From Parachryseolinea silvisoli (GTDB lineage Bacteria; Bacteroidota; Bacteroidia; Cytophagales; Cyclobacteriaceae), in NCBI RefSeq assembly GCF_021190955.1, contig NZ_JAIOAO010000001.1, positions 372,001 to 436,000 of the forward strand: 64,000 nt of DNA, written 5' to 3'. The number at the start of each line of letters is the position of its first letter. Position 1 is the first letter of the stretch. Of this stretch, positions 43,847-52,830 are shown piece after piece. The position numbers were made by a program, and so were the translations under genes. The notes under the pieces were generated by a model. That model was not told the origin of the DNA. It saw only the letters and a program-made list of their open reading frames with translations, and made no database searches.

Positions 43847-45360
43847 ACTTTTTCGGTTAATTGAACGGTTAAGTGAATAAAGAACTCAAGTGCCGTCTGG
43901 CGCACCACCAGCTCGTGCTTTTGCGGGTATAGCAATTGCAGCCGCAGTCGCACATTTTCCAGCCCAATGCCGTTCTTGTCGGCCTCGATGTCGTGGTCTT
44001 GTTTTTCATGCACCGTATTGCGGACATCAAAATACAACCTGCCCTCGCGAATCTGTAACGAAATGGCCAGCTGCGAAGGCTTACGCAGGCTGATGCCGTG
44101 CTTAAACGCGTTCTCAACAAATGGAATCAGCAGCATGGGTGCAATGCGAAGGTCGCTAAGGTCGTCTTCGATATGCTGCGATATAGTAATGTCCGGTGAC
44201 GCCTGGATGCGCAGGGTCTGCAACGCCACGTAATTCCGCAGGTATTCGATCTCGCGCGCCAACAGTATTTTTTCCTGGGTGTTCTCCCGTAGCATGAAGC
44301 GCATCATATCACCCAGCCGCTGAATACCCTCGCCCGTGCGTTCGGCTGATTCTTGCAACGCCGTGCCATAAAGTGTATTCAGGGCGTTGAACAGGAAGTG
44401 TGGGTTGATCTGCGAGCGCAGGAAGTCCAGGTTGGCCGATGAGCTTCCAAGTGCCGTTTGGAGCGAGGTGAGCTGCCGTCGGGTGTTCAGCCCACGCTGA
44501 TACAGCATCCAATACAGTGGCGCACATATAAACACCTGAAAGAACCCGTTGGCTGTCACGGCCAGCGTGGCATCCCGTTGCCGCCAAACCGTCCCCACAA
44601 TAACAAAAAGCATCAAGCCTACGCCGATACAGATAGCAGCAATCCGCAACAGATATGCCCAAAGTCCTTTCTGGAGAGTGTCTTCTATAAGCGTCGAAAA
44701 AGAAAGGCCATACAGCAGGATGCTGAACAGTATAATGCCCATAGCCAGTATAAACGGCTTCGTAACGGTAGTGACCATGACAATACCAACTCCCACCATT
44801 CCCCATACTATTAGCGCCAGAAATACGTTTTGCGCCACGGTACGATACTGAAGTGGCAATTGGCCGATGTGTACCAGTAGATTTGCAATAATCCGTTTGG
44901 CCAACAGGTAGCCGCCTAGTGCAAGCAGAATCCAAACAGCCGTCACCAACCCCTGCTTCATGAACAAGTTATACGCATAGTCGTCAGACTTGATGTAGAA
45001 TAGGTAACTCCGTAGCCAGGTATCGGTCACAATCAGCAACGACCAAAGGGCGCCCAGTAAAAACGCTATCAACACTATACCCCAGACCATTCGCCGCCGT
45101 ACCAGAAGGCACGGCACAATGACAAAGTTCCAAAGCAGGAATGCGCCGTAATAACCCGTGAAGCGGGCCACCTGGGGAAAGAAATAGTTTTTGGAATACG
45201 AGTAATGCAGGTGGTTTTGCTCGAAAAACTTCCGATAGGGTGTCCACACCCGAACCATGTTGCTGTCGGACACGTCCATCAGCAACAGAATGAGTGCAAG
45301 CGCGTATAGGGCGGTGGCGCCCCAGAATTCCATTCGTTTCAGATCGATCTTTTCTAACAT
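43843..45360 (-). CDS. LytS-like membrane sensor histidine kinase
   Basis: This 505-residue kinase has about eight membrane segments in the N-terminal 300 residues and a His_kinase domain with the phospho-acceptor histidine in SQINPHFLFNALNTLYG, followed by an ATPase domain with the NGIGLENVRLRL motif. The ATG at 45360 (MLEKID) was preferred over a longer frame. It is coupled to the response regulator gene by a four-base overlap. No sensor domain outside the membrane is recognised. Confidence 0.92.
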   Translation of the reverse strand: MLEKIDLKRMEFWGATALYALALILLLMDVSDSNMVRVWTPYRKFFEQNHLHYSYSKNYFFPQVARFTGYYGAFLLWNFVIVPCLLVRRRMVWGIVLIAFLLGALWSLLIVTDTWLRSYLFYIKSDDYAYNLFMKQGLVTAVWILLALGGYLLAKRIIANLLVHIGQLPLQYRTVAQNVFLALIVWGMVGVGIVMVTTVTKPFILAMGIILFSILLYGLSFSTLIEDTLQKGLWAYLLRIAAICIGVGLMLFVIVGTVWRQRDATLAVTANGFFQVFICAPLYWMLYQRGLNTRRQLTSLQTALGSSSANLDFLRSQINPHFLFNALNTLYGTALQESAERTGEGIQRLGDMMRFMLRENTQEKILLAREIEYLRNYVALQTLRIQASPDITISQHIEDDLSDLRIAPMLLIPFVENAFKHGISLRKPSQLAISLQIREGRLYFDVRNTVHEKQDHDIEADKNGIGLENVRLRLQLLYPQKHELVVRQTALEFFIHLTVQLTEKV

Positions 45361-45467
45361 GCCGTGTATATATTTCCCAATCGTACCCGAAAGATACTGG
45401 CGGGGGCTCCGTCCGCCAAGCAAATGGGGTGAATGCCTGTTTTCGTGGGATGGAAAAATACCGACGG

Positions 45468-46382
45468 CTAGCCTTTAAACGCTTGCCGGAATTCGAGGGG
45501 CGTCTGACTGGTCTTTTTCTTAAAGATCTTATTAAACGACTGGGGGTGCTCGAACCCCAGCTGGTACGCTACCTCGGCCACGGTCAATTGATCGGCCACC
45601 AGGTATTCCTTGGCCTTTTCGATCACCTTATGATGGATGTGCTGCTGGGTATTCTGGCCGGTCAGCGACCGTAGCAGGTCGCTCAGGTACCGCGGGGATA
45701 GATTGAGCTGGTCGGCCAGGTATTGCACGGTCGGCAAGCCGGCCATCAGGGTCTTTTCATCCCGGAAGTATACCTCCAGAAGCTCCTCAAACCGGCCGAG
45801 GAGATCGCTGTTAACAGCCTTGCGCGTGATAAACTGGCGGTTATAGAACCGATTGCTATAGTTCAGCAGCAGCTCGATCTGGTTTACGATCACGTCCTGG
45901 CTAAACGAGTCAATACGTTCGTTCAGCTCGTCCTGAATATGATTAAAAACCGTCAGGATGGTCTGCTTCTCTTTTTCTGACACATACAACGCCTCGGCTG
46001 CCGTATACGAAAAGAAACCGTAGTTCCGGATGGCCTTACCCAGCGCATACGGCCGAAGCAGATCAGGATGCACGTGCAACGACATGCCTTCGTAGTCAGC
46101 CTCTTCGTCTATGCCGCGAATGAGCTGGCCGGGCGCAATGAACGACATACCGCCCGCCTCGAAGTCATAGTATCCCTGGCCATACCGTATCCTTCCGCGA
46201 AAGTGCGTCTTGAAAGAAATCTTGTAAAAGCTCATGATCATGCCGTTCGCCAGGTGCGACAGGTCGCCGCCGACCGCGCCATAATTGACGATGCTGATCA
46301 GCGGATGCAGGGGCGCCGGCTGCCCGACCGCCCGGTGCAGCGCAGCAATGGATTCGAACAAGACAGGTTGATCGGTCTTCAC
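45468..46382 (-). CDS. AraC-family regulator (paralogue of the one at 56 kb)
   Basis: This 304-residue protein has an N-terminal cupin-like sensor with GRIRYGQGYYDFEAGG and a C-terminal AraC domain (VAEVAYQLGFEHPQSFNKIFKKKTS). The central segment LLLNYSNRFYNRQFITRKA is identical to the regulator at 55993-56907, and both are 304 residues long, so they are clear paralogues. The start codon is probably GTG at 46382. Targets are unknown; the gene lies 13 bases downstream of a small ORF transcribed in the same direction. Confidence 0.9.
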   Translation of the reverse strand: MKTDQPVLFESIAALHRAVGQPAPLHPLISIVNYGAVGGDLSHLANGMIMSFYKISFKTHFRGRIRYGQGYYDFEAGGMSFIAPGQLIRGIDEEADYEGMSLHVHPDLLRPYALGKAIRNYGFFSYTAAEALYVSEKEKQTILTVFNHIQDELNERIDSFSQDVIVNQIELLLNYSNRFYNRQFITRKAVNSDLLGRFEELLEVYFRDEKTLMAGLPTVQYLADQLNLSPRYLSDLLRSLTGQNTQQHIHHKVIEKAKEYLVADQLTVAEVAYQLGFEHPQSFNKIFKKKTSQTPLEFRQAFKG

Positions 46383-46395
46383 GGCACAAAGGTAG

Positions 46396-46713
46396 CTAAA
46401 TCTGATGCCGCACGGGCATTACGTTCCACGACACCGTGCCCTGGTCAATCATGCTGTGAATGGGCGAGTCGCGAAAGACGTCCATCAATCGGTGCATAGC
46501 CTGCGTACCCTGTTTGACACTTCCCCACAGCAACACATCTGAAATACGGCCATCCGTTTCCTGGGCAATGTGCCGGGAGATAAACCCAGGCTGTTCTTTT
46601 AGCCAGGCATCGATCGGTACATTGACCTCAATAAAGTCTTGTATCGAAAACTCTGCCTGTAACAAGAACGACGTGATCTCGATCGCGGAAAGCTCTTTGG
46701 TCTGTTGACGCAT
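46396..46713 (-). CDS. Small alpha/beta-barrel-like protein (antibiotic-biosynthesis-monooxygenase-like)
   Basis: This 105-residue protein has the size and rhythm of the dimeric alpha-beta barrel family: a strand-rich start, IDAWLKEQPGFISRHIAQE as helix and second strand, and a C-terminal VSWNVMPVRHQI strand. The family includes ABM-type monooxygenases and YgiN-like quinol oxygenases. I am not sure of the assignment. It is just upstream of the AraC gene, with 13 bases between them, and the two may form an operon. Confidence 0.5.
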   Translation of the reverse strand: MRQQTKELSAIEITSFLLQAEFSIQDFIEVNVPIDAWLKEQPGFISRHIAQETDGRISDVLLWGSVKQGTQAMHRLMDVFRDSPIHSMIDQGTVSWNVMPVRHQI

Positions 46714-46816
46714 GGTGTATTGTGATTTTTTGTATCACAAAGGTGCCGCTGCGCAATGAGCTGGGCGTAGCCGGAATGACGATTATTGTAGCCGGGATGA
46801 CGACCACAGGGCTACC

Positions 46817-47149
46817 CTATAAACTACGCTCGTGTAAGCACAAACTGTTCCCATCCGGGTCCTTCAGCCAGGCAAAACGCCCCCAGGGTGTATTGTCTAT
46901 CTTGCCTGTCTCTATACCTTGGGTTTTCAGCTGCTGAATTTCTTTCTCAATGTCATCGGTTTGGCAAATGATCGCATGAAACGCCGCCAGCGAAATACTC
47001 GTATCGCTACCGGGGAAGCCCATTTGGATCCAGGCGTCACCGTGCGGGTCGGGCGCCTCTACCAGCACATGAAAACCCATTCTCAAATAGAACTCTTTTG
47101 CCTGTTGCCTGTCCTTGACAGGCAACATAACGATCTCGACTGCCTTCAT
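46817..47149 (-). CDS. VOC-family (glyoxalase-like) protein
   Basis: This 110-residue single-module VOC protein has the MLPVKDRQQAKEFYLRMGF opening, the alternating beta-alpha-beta pattern, and the WLKDPDGNSLCLHE ending with the last metal-ligand glutamate. VOC proteins include glyoxalases, dioxygenases and antibiotic-binding proteins; a specific role cannot be told. The ATG at 47149 was chosen over a longer frame without coding character. Confidence 0.85.
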   Translation of the reverse strand: MKAVEIVMLPVKDRQQAKEFYLRMGFHVLVEAPDPHGDAWIQMGFPGSDTSISLAAFHAIICQTDDIEKEIQQLKTQGIETGKIDNTPWGRFAWLKDPDGNSLCLHERSL

Positions 47150-47257
47150 CTTTCTGTTAGTTTTACAACAAAAATACAGGCTGTGAGCAGCACAACGCCG
47201 TGTAAAAACGACAATCTTACCCGTTGATTGCGACACGCCGCCTTGTTACATTTCGAT

Positions 47258-48226
47258 ATGAAACACGTGTCTATCCTCCCACTGTATGACGCCACGCTAA
47301 CCAGTATTGATAGCAGTCATCAGCTGTTCTCGCGGGTAAACGACTTTATGCGCTACCAACAAAAGCCGTCTTTCTACGACGTCGAAATCGTAGCACTGGC
47401 AAAGAACACGAAGCTGGGGAATGGACTTTATCAGGTTTCGGCAAATAAAACCATCCACGATGTCACGAAGACCGACATCATCGTATTGCCGCTGCTCTGC
47501 GGTGATTTTAAGAAAGCCATTGAGGTAAATCAAAAATATACTTCCTGGATCACCACGCAGCACAAACATAACCATGCTGAAATTGTTTGTCTCTGTGTCG
47601 GCTCGTTTTACCTCGCCTCTACAGGATTATTGGACAATAAAAAATGCGCCGTGCATTGGGCCGCGCGGAACGAATTCCAGGAGATGTTTCCGCATATACA
47701 CGTTGTTGACGATACGATCATTACGGACGAGAACGGAATTTACACGTGTGGCGGTGGATATTCTTACCTGAATCTGCTATTATATATCATAGAAAAGCAT
47801 GCGGGCCGGGACCTGGCCATCCTGGCTTCCAAAATGTTTGAGATCGACATCGAGCGAAAGAGTCAAAATCCGTTCATGATCTTTATCGGCCAGAAACGAC
47901 ACGGAGACGAAGTAGTTTTAAAAGCGCAGGAATTTATGGAGAATCATCCTACCGAAACATTTACGGTAGAAGCCATCTGCAACAAACTAGGCGTTGGCAG
48001 AAGAACCTTCGAACGGCGGTTCAGGAAATGCACGGGCAACTCCGTACAGGAATATGTACAACGGGTAAAGGTTGAATTTGCCAAGAAACATCTTGAGGCC
48101 GGTCACAAAACGGTGAACGAAATAATCTACGAAACGGGATATAGCGACATTGACGCTTTCCGGAAGGTCTTTAAAAAGCTGACGGATCTGTCGCCTGTCG
48201 ATTATCGCCGGAAGTATTCGGCGTAG
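47258..48226 (+). CDS. GlxA-type transcriptional regulator (DJ-1/PfpI + AraC)
   Basis: This 322-residue protein has a DJ-1/PfpI-like N-terminal domain (about residues 1-190, with CVGSFYLASTGLLDNKKCAVHW) and an AraC DNA-binding domain (VEAICNKLGVGRRTFERRF; ETGYSDIDAFRKVFKKLTDLSP). Regulators of this architecture often control amino acid or quaternary amine metabolism genes. The ATG at 47258 (MKHVSI) was chosen. It stands alone on the plus strand. Confidence 0.9.
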   Translation: MKHVSILPLYDATLTSIDSSHQLFSRVNDFMRYQQKPSFYDVEIVALAKNTKLGNGLYQVSANKTIHDVTKTDIIVLPLLCGDFKKAIEVNQKYTSWITTQHKHNHAEIVCLCVGSFYLASTGLLDNKKCAVHWAARNEFQEMFPHIHVVDDTIITDENGIYTCGGGYSYLNLLLYIIEKHAGRDLAILASKMFEIDIERKSQNPFMIFIGQKRHGDEVVLKAQEFMENHPTETFTVEAICNKLGVGRRTFERRFRKCTGNSVQEYVQRVKVEFAKKHLEAGHKTVNEIIYETGYSDIDAFRKVFKKLTDLSPVDYRRKYSA

Positions 48227-48282
48227 TGTACAGCGACATCGGAGTACGCTATATTCGCTTGATCCGCAATGACGTTACCTGG

Positions 48283-48693
48283 CTAACGCCCGTCCGAAAA
48301 AGGAATTATCGTGGGGGGAGCGCCCCAGGTTTTAACGTGCGACGTCGTCAATATATTGAACGGCTCCACTGTCCCGCCGAGCTCGCCGGAGTGTTTGGCA
48401 AAGACAACTTCAGCAATGCGATGGTGGCGTATAACATACGAGCAAAGAATACAAGGCTCCACATTGGTATACAGGATTGCTCCTTCCAGGTTTCCGCCAC
48501 GTTGCCGTGCATCGAGTATCGCCAGTGTTTCGGCGTGCCGGGTAATATCTTGTAGCTGACGACTTTTCTCATACGCTTCGCCGATGATTATGCCGTCTTT
48601 TACAATCACGCTTCCCACCGGACTTTCGCTCTCACGGGCGGCAAGCTCAGCAAGTTCATAACAGCGCTGTATAAAGTGTTGATGGTTGTTCAT
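48283..48693 (-). CDS. Nucleoside/base deaminase (CDA superfamily, guanine deaminase/TadA-like)
   Basis: This 136-residue zinc deaminase has HAE (RHAETLAIL) and PCxxC (EPCILCSYVI), the complete metal and proton-shuttle set of the cytidine deaminase-like fold. Its start codon follows the stop codon of the rifampicin phosphotransferase gene directly, without a gap, so it is translationally coupled to a drug resistance enzyme. The link between the two functions is not explained. The substrate (guanine, cytosine, or a drug-related base) is unknown. Confidence 0.9.
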   Translation of the reverse strand: MNNHQHFIQRCYELAELAARESESPVGSVIVKDGIIIGEAYEKSRQLQDITRHAETLAILDARQRGGNLEGAILYTNVEPCILCSYVIRHHRIAEVVFAKHSGELGGTVEPFNILTTSHVKTWGAPPTIIPFSDGR

Positions 48694-51315
48694 TTACTCG
48701 CTTTTTAAAATCTCTACATACCCTTCCGTACCGTGCACACGAATTCTCTGTCCGTCCCTGATCAGCGTAGTCGCACGCTCCACACCAACAACGGCAGGCA
48801 GGCCGTATTCGCGTGCGATCACGGCGCCATGAGTCATCAATCCGCCCACTTCAGTAATCAGCCCCTTTATTGATAAAAACAATGGCGTCCAGCTAGGGTC
48901 GGTAAACGGAGTAACTAAAATGTCACCCTCTTCCAAAACGGCATCTTCCATCTTTACGATAACGCGTGCTCGTCCTTCCACAATTCCGGAGGAGACCGCC
49001 AGACCGATAATCGCCCCCGTCGGGAGATTCCCGCGTTTGTACGTACCTGTAATGATTTCACCCTCTGACGTAATAACCCGCGGGGGCGTCAATTTTTTAT
49101 ACAGTTCGTAGTCATCTTTCCGCTTCCTTATGATCTGATAATCCAGTGCATGACGGCGTACAACTTCGTGCAGCTCTTCAAATGTAAGATAATCTATATC
49201 TTCTGTGCTGTGAATAACATTCGCTTGCACAAGAGCTTCCGCTTCCCGCAGCAAGGCCTGCTTGTACACAAAATAACGACTCACAATATCGTATTTAGGA
49301 TACTCCCGATAGCCGGCAAAATTCCGAACCAGGCTGATCATACGTTTTGTCTCTTCGGCTTTTTGTTCACCATCCGGTAGTTGTTTAAGCCGATTCAGCA
49401 GTTCCGTTTCTTTTTTTAACGCTTCCTGCCGTCCTTGTTCAAATTTCCGTTGGCTGGCGTGGGGCTCAAAGTTTCTAATATTGCTAAGAATCAGAGGAAC
49501 CAATATCCTGGGATCTTCACTCCACCGCGTCCTCGTAATATCGATTTCACCGGTACACCGCATGCCATACATCTCAAGGTAAGCATCGATCGCCTTCCGA
49601 GCCTTCTCACCACCCTCGACGTTCACCAGTTCATCTAAAAAGTTTTTATCTTTTACCTGTTGTAAATATTCAATTACTGCCGGATACGGACGGATCACAT
49701 CGGCGACATCCAGCAGCGCCAGGCCCATTTCCGAGGTGACATTGTTCGGCACAGACTGCGACAACGTATCGGCTACATTTATCTCACCCAACCATTCGTT
49801 CATTTTCTCATTGATCCAGGCGGCAGCATCCATGGCGCCCATAATCGCGGCCATATTCTGCGAATCAAATAGACTCGTCTTTAACTGCGCGAGATCTTCC
49901 AGAATAAGATCAAGCAGCTCCGATCCCGATTTCGATTGGATGTTTTCACGTAAGGCTTTTATCGATGCCTGGCTGCGCGCAACCAGGCCAGCGGCAATGG
50001 CCGGATCATTTTTAAGTTGCGTACGGAAGCCCGCCATCGAAAGAACACGACCACCGTTACCTGGCTCATCGCCTGGCAGTAATTTTATAAAGTCATTCCG
50101 CTCAAGAACGGTCATCAGGGCGTCTTTTATAAGCGGATCGGATTGGCCGGCCATCTCCAGTATCGTTTTCCGGGTGGCCGGTGATGACAACCGGGCCGCA
50201 ACGTCAACAAACATCCGTCCTCCCGCAATAGCCATGGGCCCGGCAGAGGTTAACTGCCGCACCGATAGTCCCAGGGGTTTCATCGCGTCTGTCATCATTT
50301 GCTGATGTCCGACAGATATATACACATGATTCTCCCGATCATTCTCTTGGGGTATGGGAAATAATGTAGTGATCGGTCTACTCTGAACAATATAGATCCT
50401 ACCATCGGCCAAACACCACTCGATATCCTGCGGGTAGCCAAAGTGTTGTTCAATCCCGCTGCCAAGGTGTGCCAGCTGCACAATCTGCCCGTCCGTAAGG
50501 GCTGGCATGTTCTGCCTCGCGGCCTCAATCTCTTGCGTTTTTGTCCCGCCTTCCTTGATCGCATAAATCGCCAGCTTCTTGGCACTTATTTTTTTCTCGA
50601 TTACCTGGCCATCGCGTACTTTATAAACGTCGGCATTTACAAGACCTGAGACCAGCGCCTCCCCGAGGCCAAAACTGGCGTCGATAGATATGACCTTCCT
50701 GTTGCCCGTAACGGGGTCGGCAGTGAACATGATACCCGCCACTTGCGGAAAGACCATCTTTTGCACTACCACCGACAAACGCACCTTTCGATGATCAAAA
50801 TCATGTTGAACGCGGTATAGTACTGCACGCGCTGTAAATAGTGATGCCCAGCATTTGCTAATATGCTGTAAGATTGCTTCGACGCCGATAACATTTAAAT
50901 ATGTGTCCTGCTGTCCGGCAAAAGACGCCGTCGGCAGATCTTCTGCTGTTGCGCTCGACCGCACGGCAAACGCTTCTTTCGCATCAAACCTTGAAAGGAA
51001 GCGTGTGACCTCTTCACAAATATCCCGGGGAATGACTATACCTTCAACAATCCTACGAATCTCACCACTAACCTCACGGATCTTCTCCACGTCTGCCGCC
51101 CCGAAGGTTGACAATCGATTCAGTAACACCCTGATTGTGGAGTTCTCACCGAGCGCACGTGTAAAAGCTGCCGTCGTGATGCAAAAACCATCCGGTACGA
51201 GCACCCCTCCGATCTTCGCCAGCTCGCCGAGGTTCGCGCCCTTGCCGCCGACGATAGCAAGCTTAGTCCTGTCGCAATCCTGAAGACTTAATACAAATGA
51301 ACGTCCTCCGATCAT
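48694..51315 (-). CDS. rph: Rifampicin phosphotransferase-like enzyme (PEP synthase superfamily)
   Basis: This 873-residue enzyme has an N-terminal ATP-grasp domain (VGGKGANLGELAKIGG; AVRSSATAEDLP; QSRPITTLFP), a central rifamycin-binding domain opened by VYISVGHQQMMTDAMKPLG, and a C-terminal swivelling domain with the phosphohistidine His829 in GGLMTHGAVIARE. In Listeria and Paenibacillus RPH this domain order phosphorylates rifampicin at O-21 using ATP, and the central motif separates RPH from PEP synthases. The gene is flanked by a MarR regulator and a deaminase on the same strand. Resistance is likely but not shown. Confidence 0.87.
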   Translation of the reverse strand: MIGGRSFVLSLQDCDRTKLAIVGGKGANLGELAKIGGVLVPDGFCITTAAFTRALGENSTIRVLLNRLSTFGAADVEKIREVSGEIRRIVEGIVIPRDICEEVTRFLSRFDAKEAFAVRSSATAEDLPTASFAGQQDTYLNVIGVEAILQHISKCWASLFTARAVLYRVQHDFDHRKVRLSVVVQKMVFPQVAGIMFTADPVTGNRKVISIDASFGLGEALVSGLVNADVYKVRDGQVIEKKISAKKLAIYAIKEGGTKTQEIEAARQNMPALTDGQIVQLAHLGSGIEQHFGYPQDIEWCLADGRIYIVQSRPITTLFPIPQENDRENHVYISVGHQQMMTDAMKPLGLSVRQLTSAGPMAIAGGRMFVDVAARLSSPATRKTILEMAGQSDPLIKDALMTVLERNDFIKLLPGDEPGNGGRVLSMAGFRTQLKNDPAIAAGLVARSQASIKALRENIQSKSGSELLDLILEDLAQLKTSLFDSQNMAAIMGAMDAAAWINEKMNEWLGEINVADTLSQSVPNNVTSEMGLALLDVADVIRPYPAVIEYLQQVKDKNFLDELVNVEGGEKARKAIDAYLEMYGMRCTGEIDITRTRWSEDPRILVPLILSNIRNFEPHASQRKFEQGRQEALKKETELLNRLKQLPDGEQKAEETKRMISLVRNFAGYREYPKYDIVSRYFVYKQALLREAEALVQANVIHSTEDIDYLTFEELHEVVRRHALDYQIIRKRKDDYELYKKLTPPRVITSEGEIITGTYKRGNLPTGAIIGLAVSSGIVEGRARVIVKMEDAVLEEGDILVTPFTDPSWTPLFLSIKGLITEVGGLMTHGAVIAREYGLPAVVGVERATTLIRDGQRIRVHGTEGYVEILKSE

Positions 51316-51339
51316 AGTTGAAGTATTTACGTTTCAATT

Positions 51340-51795
51340 CTATTGGTCATTCACCTTGTTAACTGTCTCCTCCATTATTTTAATGGCCCCGGAGAAATAC
51401 GCCTCCAGCACGTTGAGATCTTTACCCGAGAAGGATGCAATCAATTTCTCGGAATTACTTCGAAACTCCTTATACAGGGGTTCAAAAAGCGCCATGATAT
51501 TTTTTGTATTCGGCTCGATGAAAACTTTCCGCCTGTCGTCCTCCGCAAATCGTCGTTTTACCAGTTTCTTCTTTTCAAATCTGTCTATTAACCCCGTCAC
51601 CGCGCCCGTCGTGAGGCCCGTGAGCGTGGCCAGCTCACCTGCCGTCATCTGCCCCTTCTCGATCAAAAAGCCCAGGTACTTATGGTCCGTACCGGAAAGC
51701 CCCGCCTTACGCCCAATAGCCTCGTGCATCTGAATAGAGATGTAGGCATATTGTTGGCTCAGCTTTCGGATGTGCCGTACGGTATCCTTATCCAT
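51340..51795 (-). CDS. MarR-family transcriptional regulator
   Basis: This 151-residue regulator has the MarR winged helix-turn-helix with MTAGELATLTGLTTGAVTGLIDRFEKKKLVKR and the conserved DDRRKVFIE wing. It is encoded 24 bases upstream of the rifampicin phosphotransferase gene and on the same strand, so it probably controls that gene and itself. MarR proteins typically respond to phenolic or aromatic drugs. Confidence 0.93.
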   Translation of the reverse strand: MDKDTVRHIRKLSQQYAYISIQMHEAIGRKAGLSGTDHKYLGFLIEKGQMTAGELATLTGLTTGAVTGLIDRFEKKKLVKRRFAEDDRRKVFIEPNTKNIMALFEPLYKEFRSNSEKLIASFSGKDLNVLEAYFSGAIKIMEETVNKVNDQ

Positions 51796-51902
51796 TATAT
51801 CTTATTTATTAATTATCTTAGTAACAAAGATAATTAAATATCGAACGCGTCCAAATAAATAGAAAACATCATTCGGCCGCCACTTCGGAGCATGGCGTTT
51901 AG

Positions 51903-52103
51903 TCACCGGTATTCCAAAATGTCACCTGGTTGACAGTCTAATGCTTTGCAAATTGCATTTAAGGTACTAAAGCGAATTGCTTTCGCCTTACCTGTCTTTA
52001 AGATAGAGAGGTTAGATAATGTCAAATCAACTTTTTCGGAAAGTTCATTCAGAGAAATTTTTCGTTTTGCCATCATCACGTCTAAGTTTACAATGATTGG
52101 CAT
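51903..52103 (-). CDS. Short XRE-type regulator paired with DUF2975
   Basis: This 66-residue helix-turn-helix protein has the ISLNELSEKVDLTLSNLSILK region and the FSTLNAICKALDCQPGDIL ending of the YozG-like XRE group. It starts three bases after the stop of the DUF2975 gene. It is the second membrane protein/XRE pair in this window, the other being at 1.7-2.3 kb. Confidence 0.88.
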   Translation of the reverse strand: MPIIVNLDVMMAKRKISLNELSEKVDLTLSNLSILKTGKAKAIRFSTLNAICKALDCQPGDILEYR

Positions 52104-52106
52104 GGC

Positions 52107-52586
52107 TTAAATGGTTAAGTCATTTTCAGATTTCATATCGATGGCGTTCTGCAAGATTTTTTCAAATATCGCCGCAGCCGTTGCCACTACGATGGAAGCA
52201 AACGTAGTCACAATACAAATGGCAAGAAAACCCGCGGGGTCATCGTCCTTATTATGGGATAACGTTATGTATAATCCTGCTATCACAATTAAAGTACTAA
52301 ATACGATTGCACAATACTTTATACTCTTTAAGGCCGCAACAGAGTTTGATGAGAACACTTTATTTTGGCCTATGTAGGCTAATAATTTGAACGCCTTATA
52401 CAGTGCAACAAAAAAGGCGATTGATGTTGCGTATCCGTATAAAATGAATGGGTCCGAGTAAATGCTCAACAAATCTAAGTTTACAGCTCTTCCCTCGGTT
52501 AAGGGAAGCCGAATCAGAACGGCAAGCACCACGATGCCGATAAGCACAATGACCGCCTGAAGAAATCCTGTCGAAATTCTTTTCAT
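52107..52586 (-). CDS. DUF2975 membrane protein
   Basis: This 159-residue protein has four membrane segments and the DUF2975 signature GQNKVFSSNSVAALKSIKYCAIVFS. DUF2975 proteins are regularly encoded with a short XRE regulator, as seen here with a three-base gap. The molecular function is not known. An AT-rich palindrome (AATAAATATTTATT at 52622-52635) lies just upstream and may be the operator. Confidence 0.85.
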   Translation of the reverse strand: MKRISTGFLQAVIVLIGIVVLAVLIRLPLTEGRAVNLDLLSIYSDPFILYGYATSIAFFVALYKAFKLLAYIGQNKVFSSNSVAALKSIKYCAIVFSTLIVIAGLYITLSHNKDDDPAGFLAICIVTTFASIVVATAAAIFEKILQNAIDMKSENDLTI

Positions 52587-52621
52587 AGCCTGTTTTATGA
52601 TTAATATCGTTCCGTAAATTT

Positions 52622-52635
52622 AATAAATATTTATT
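52622..52635. promoter_or_regulatory. AT-rich palindrome upstream of the DUF2975/XRE pair
   Basis: A perfect 14-base palindrome AATAAATATTTATT lies 35 bases upstream of the DUF2975 start. It may be an operator for the coupled XRE regulator, but AT-rich palindromes arise easily by chance. Confidence 0.35.
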
Positions 52636-52830
52636 GATAAACAACAAATATTAATCGTATTGCGAATAATATCGAAAAACAGCTGTTTTTGCCTTTTGAG
52701 GCGAAATAAGGCACTTTAGGTAGTTTGCGATGGATTTTCAGATCATCATGGGTCAATCCTAAAAACGGTATATACCCCCATACGCGCAACTATAGTTATA
52801 CGGCAAGCACTGGCTGCGCGCCAGTTTTGA

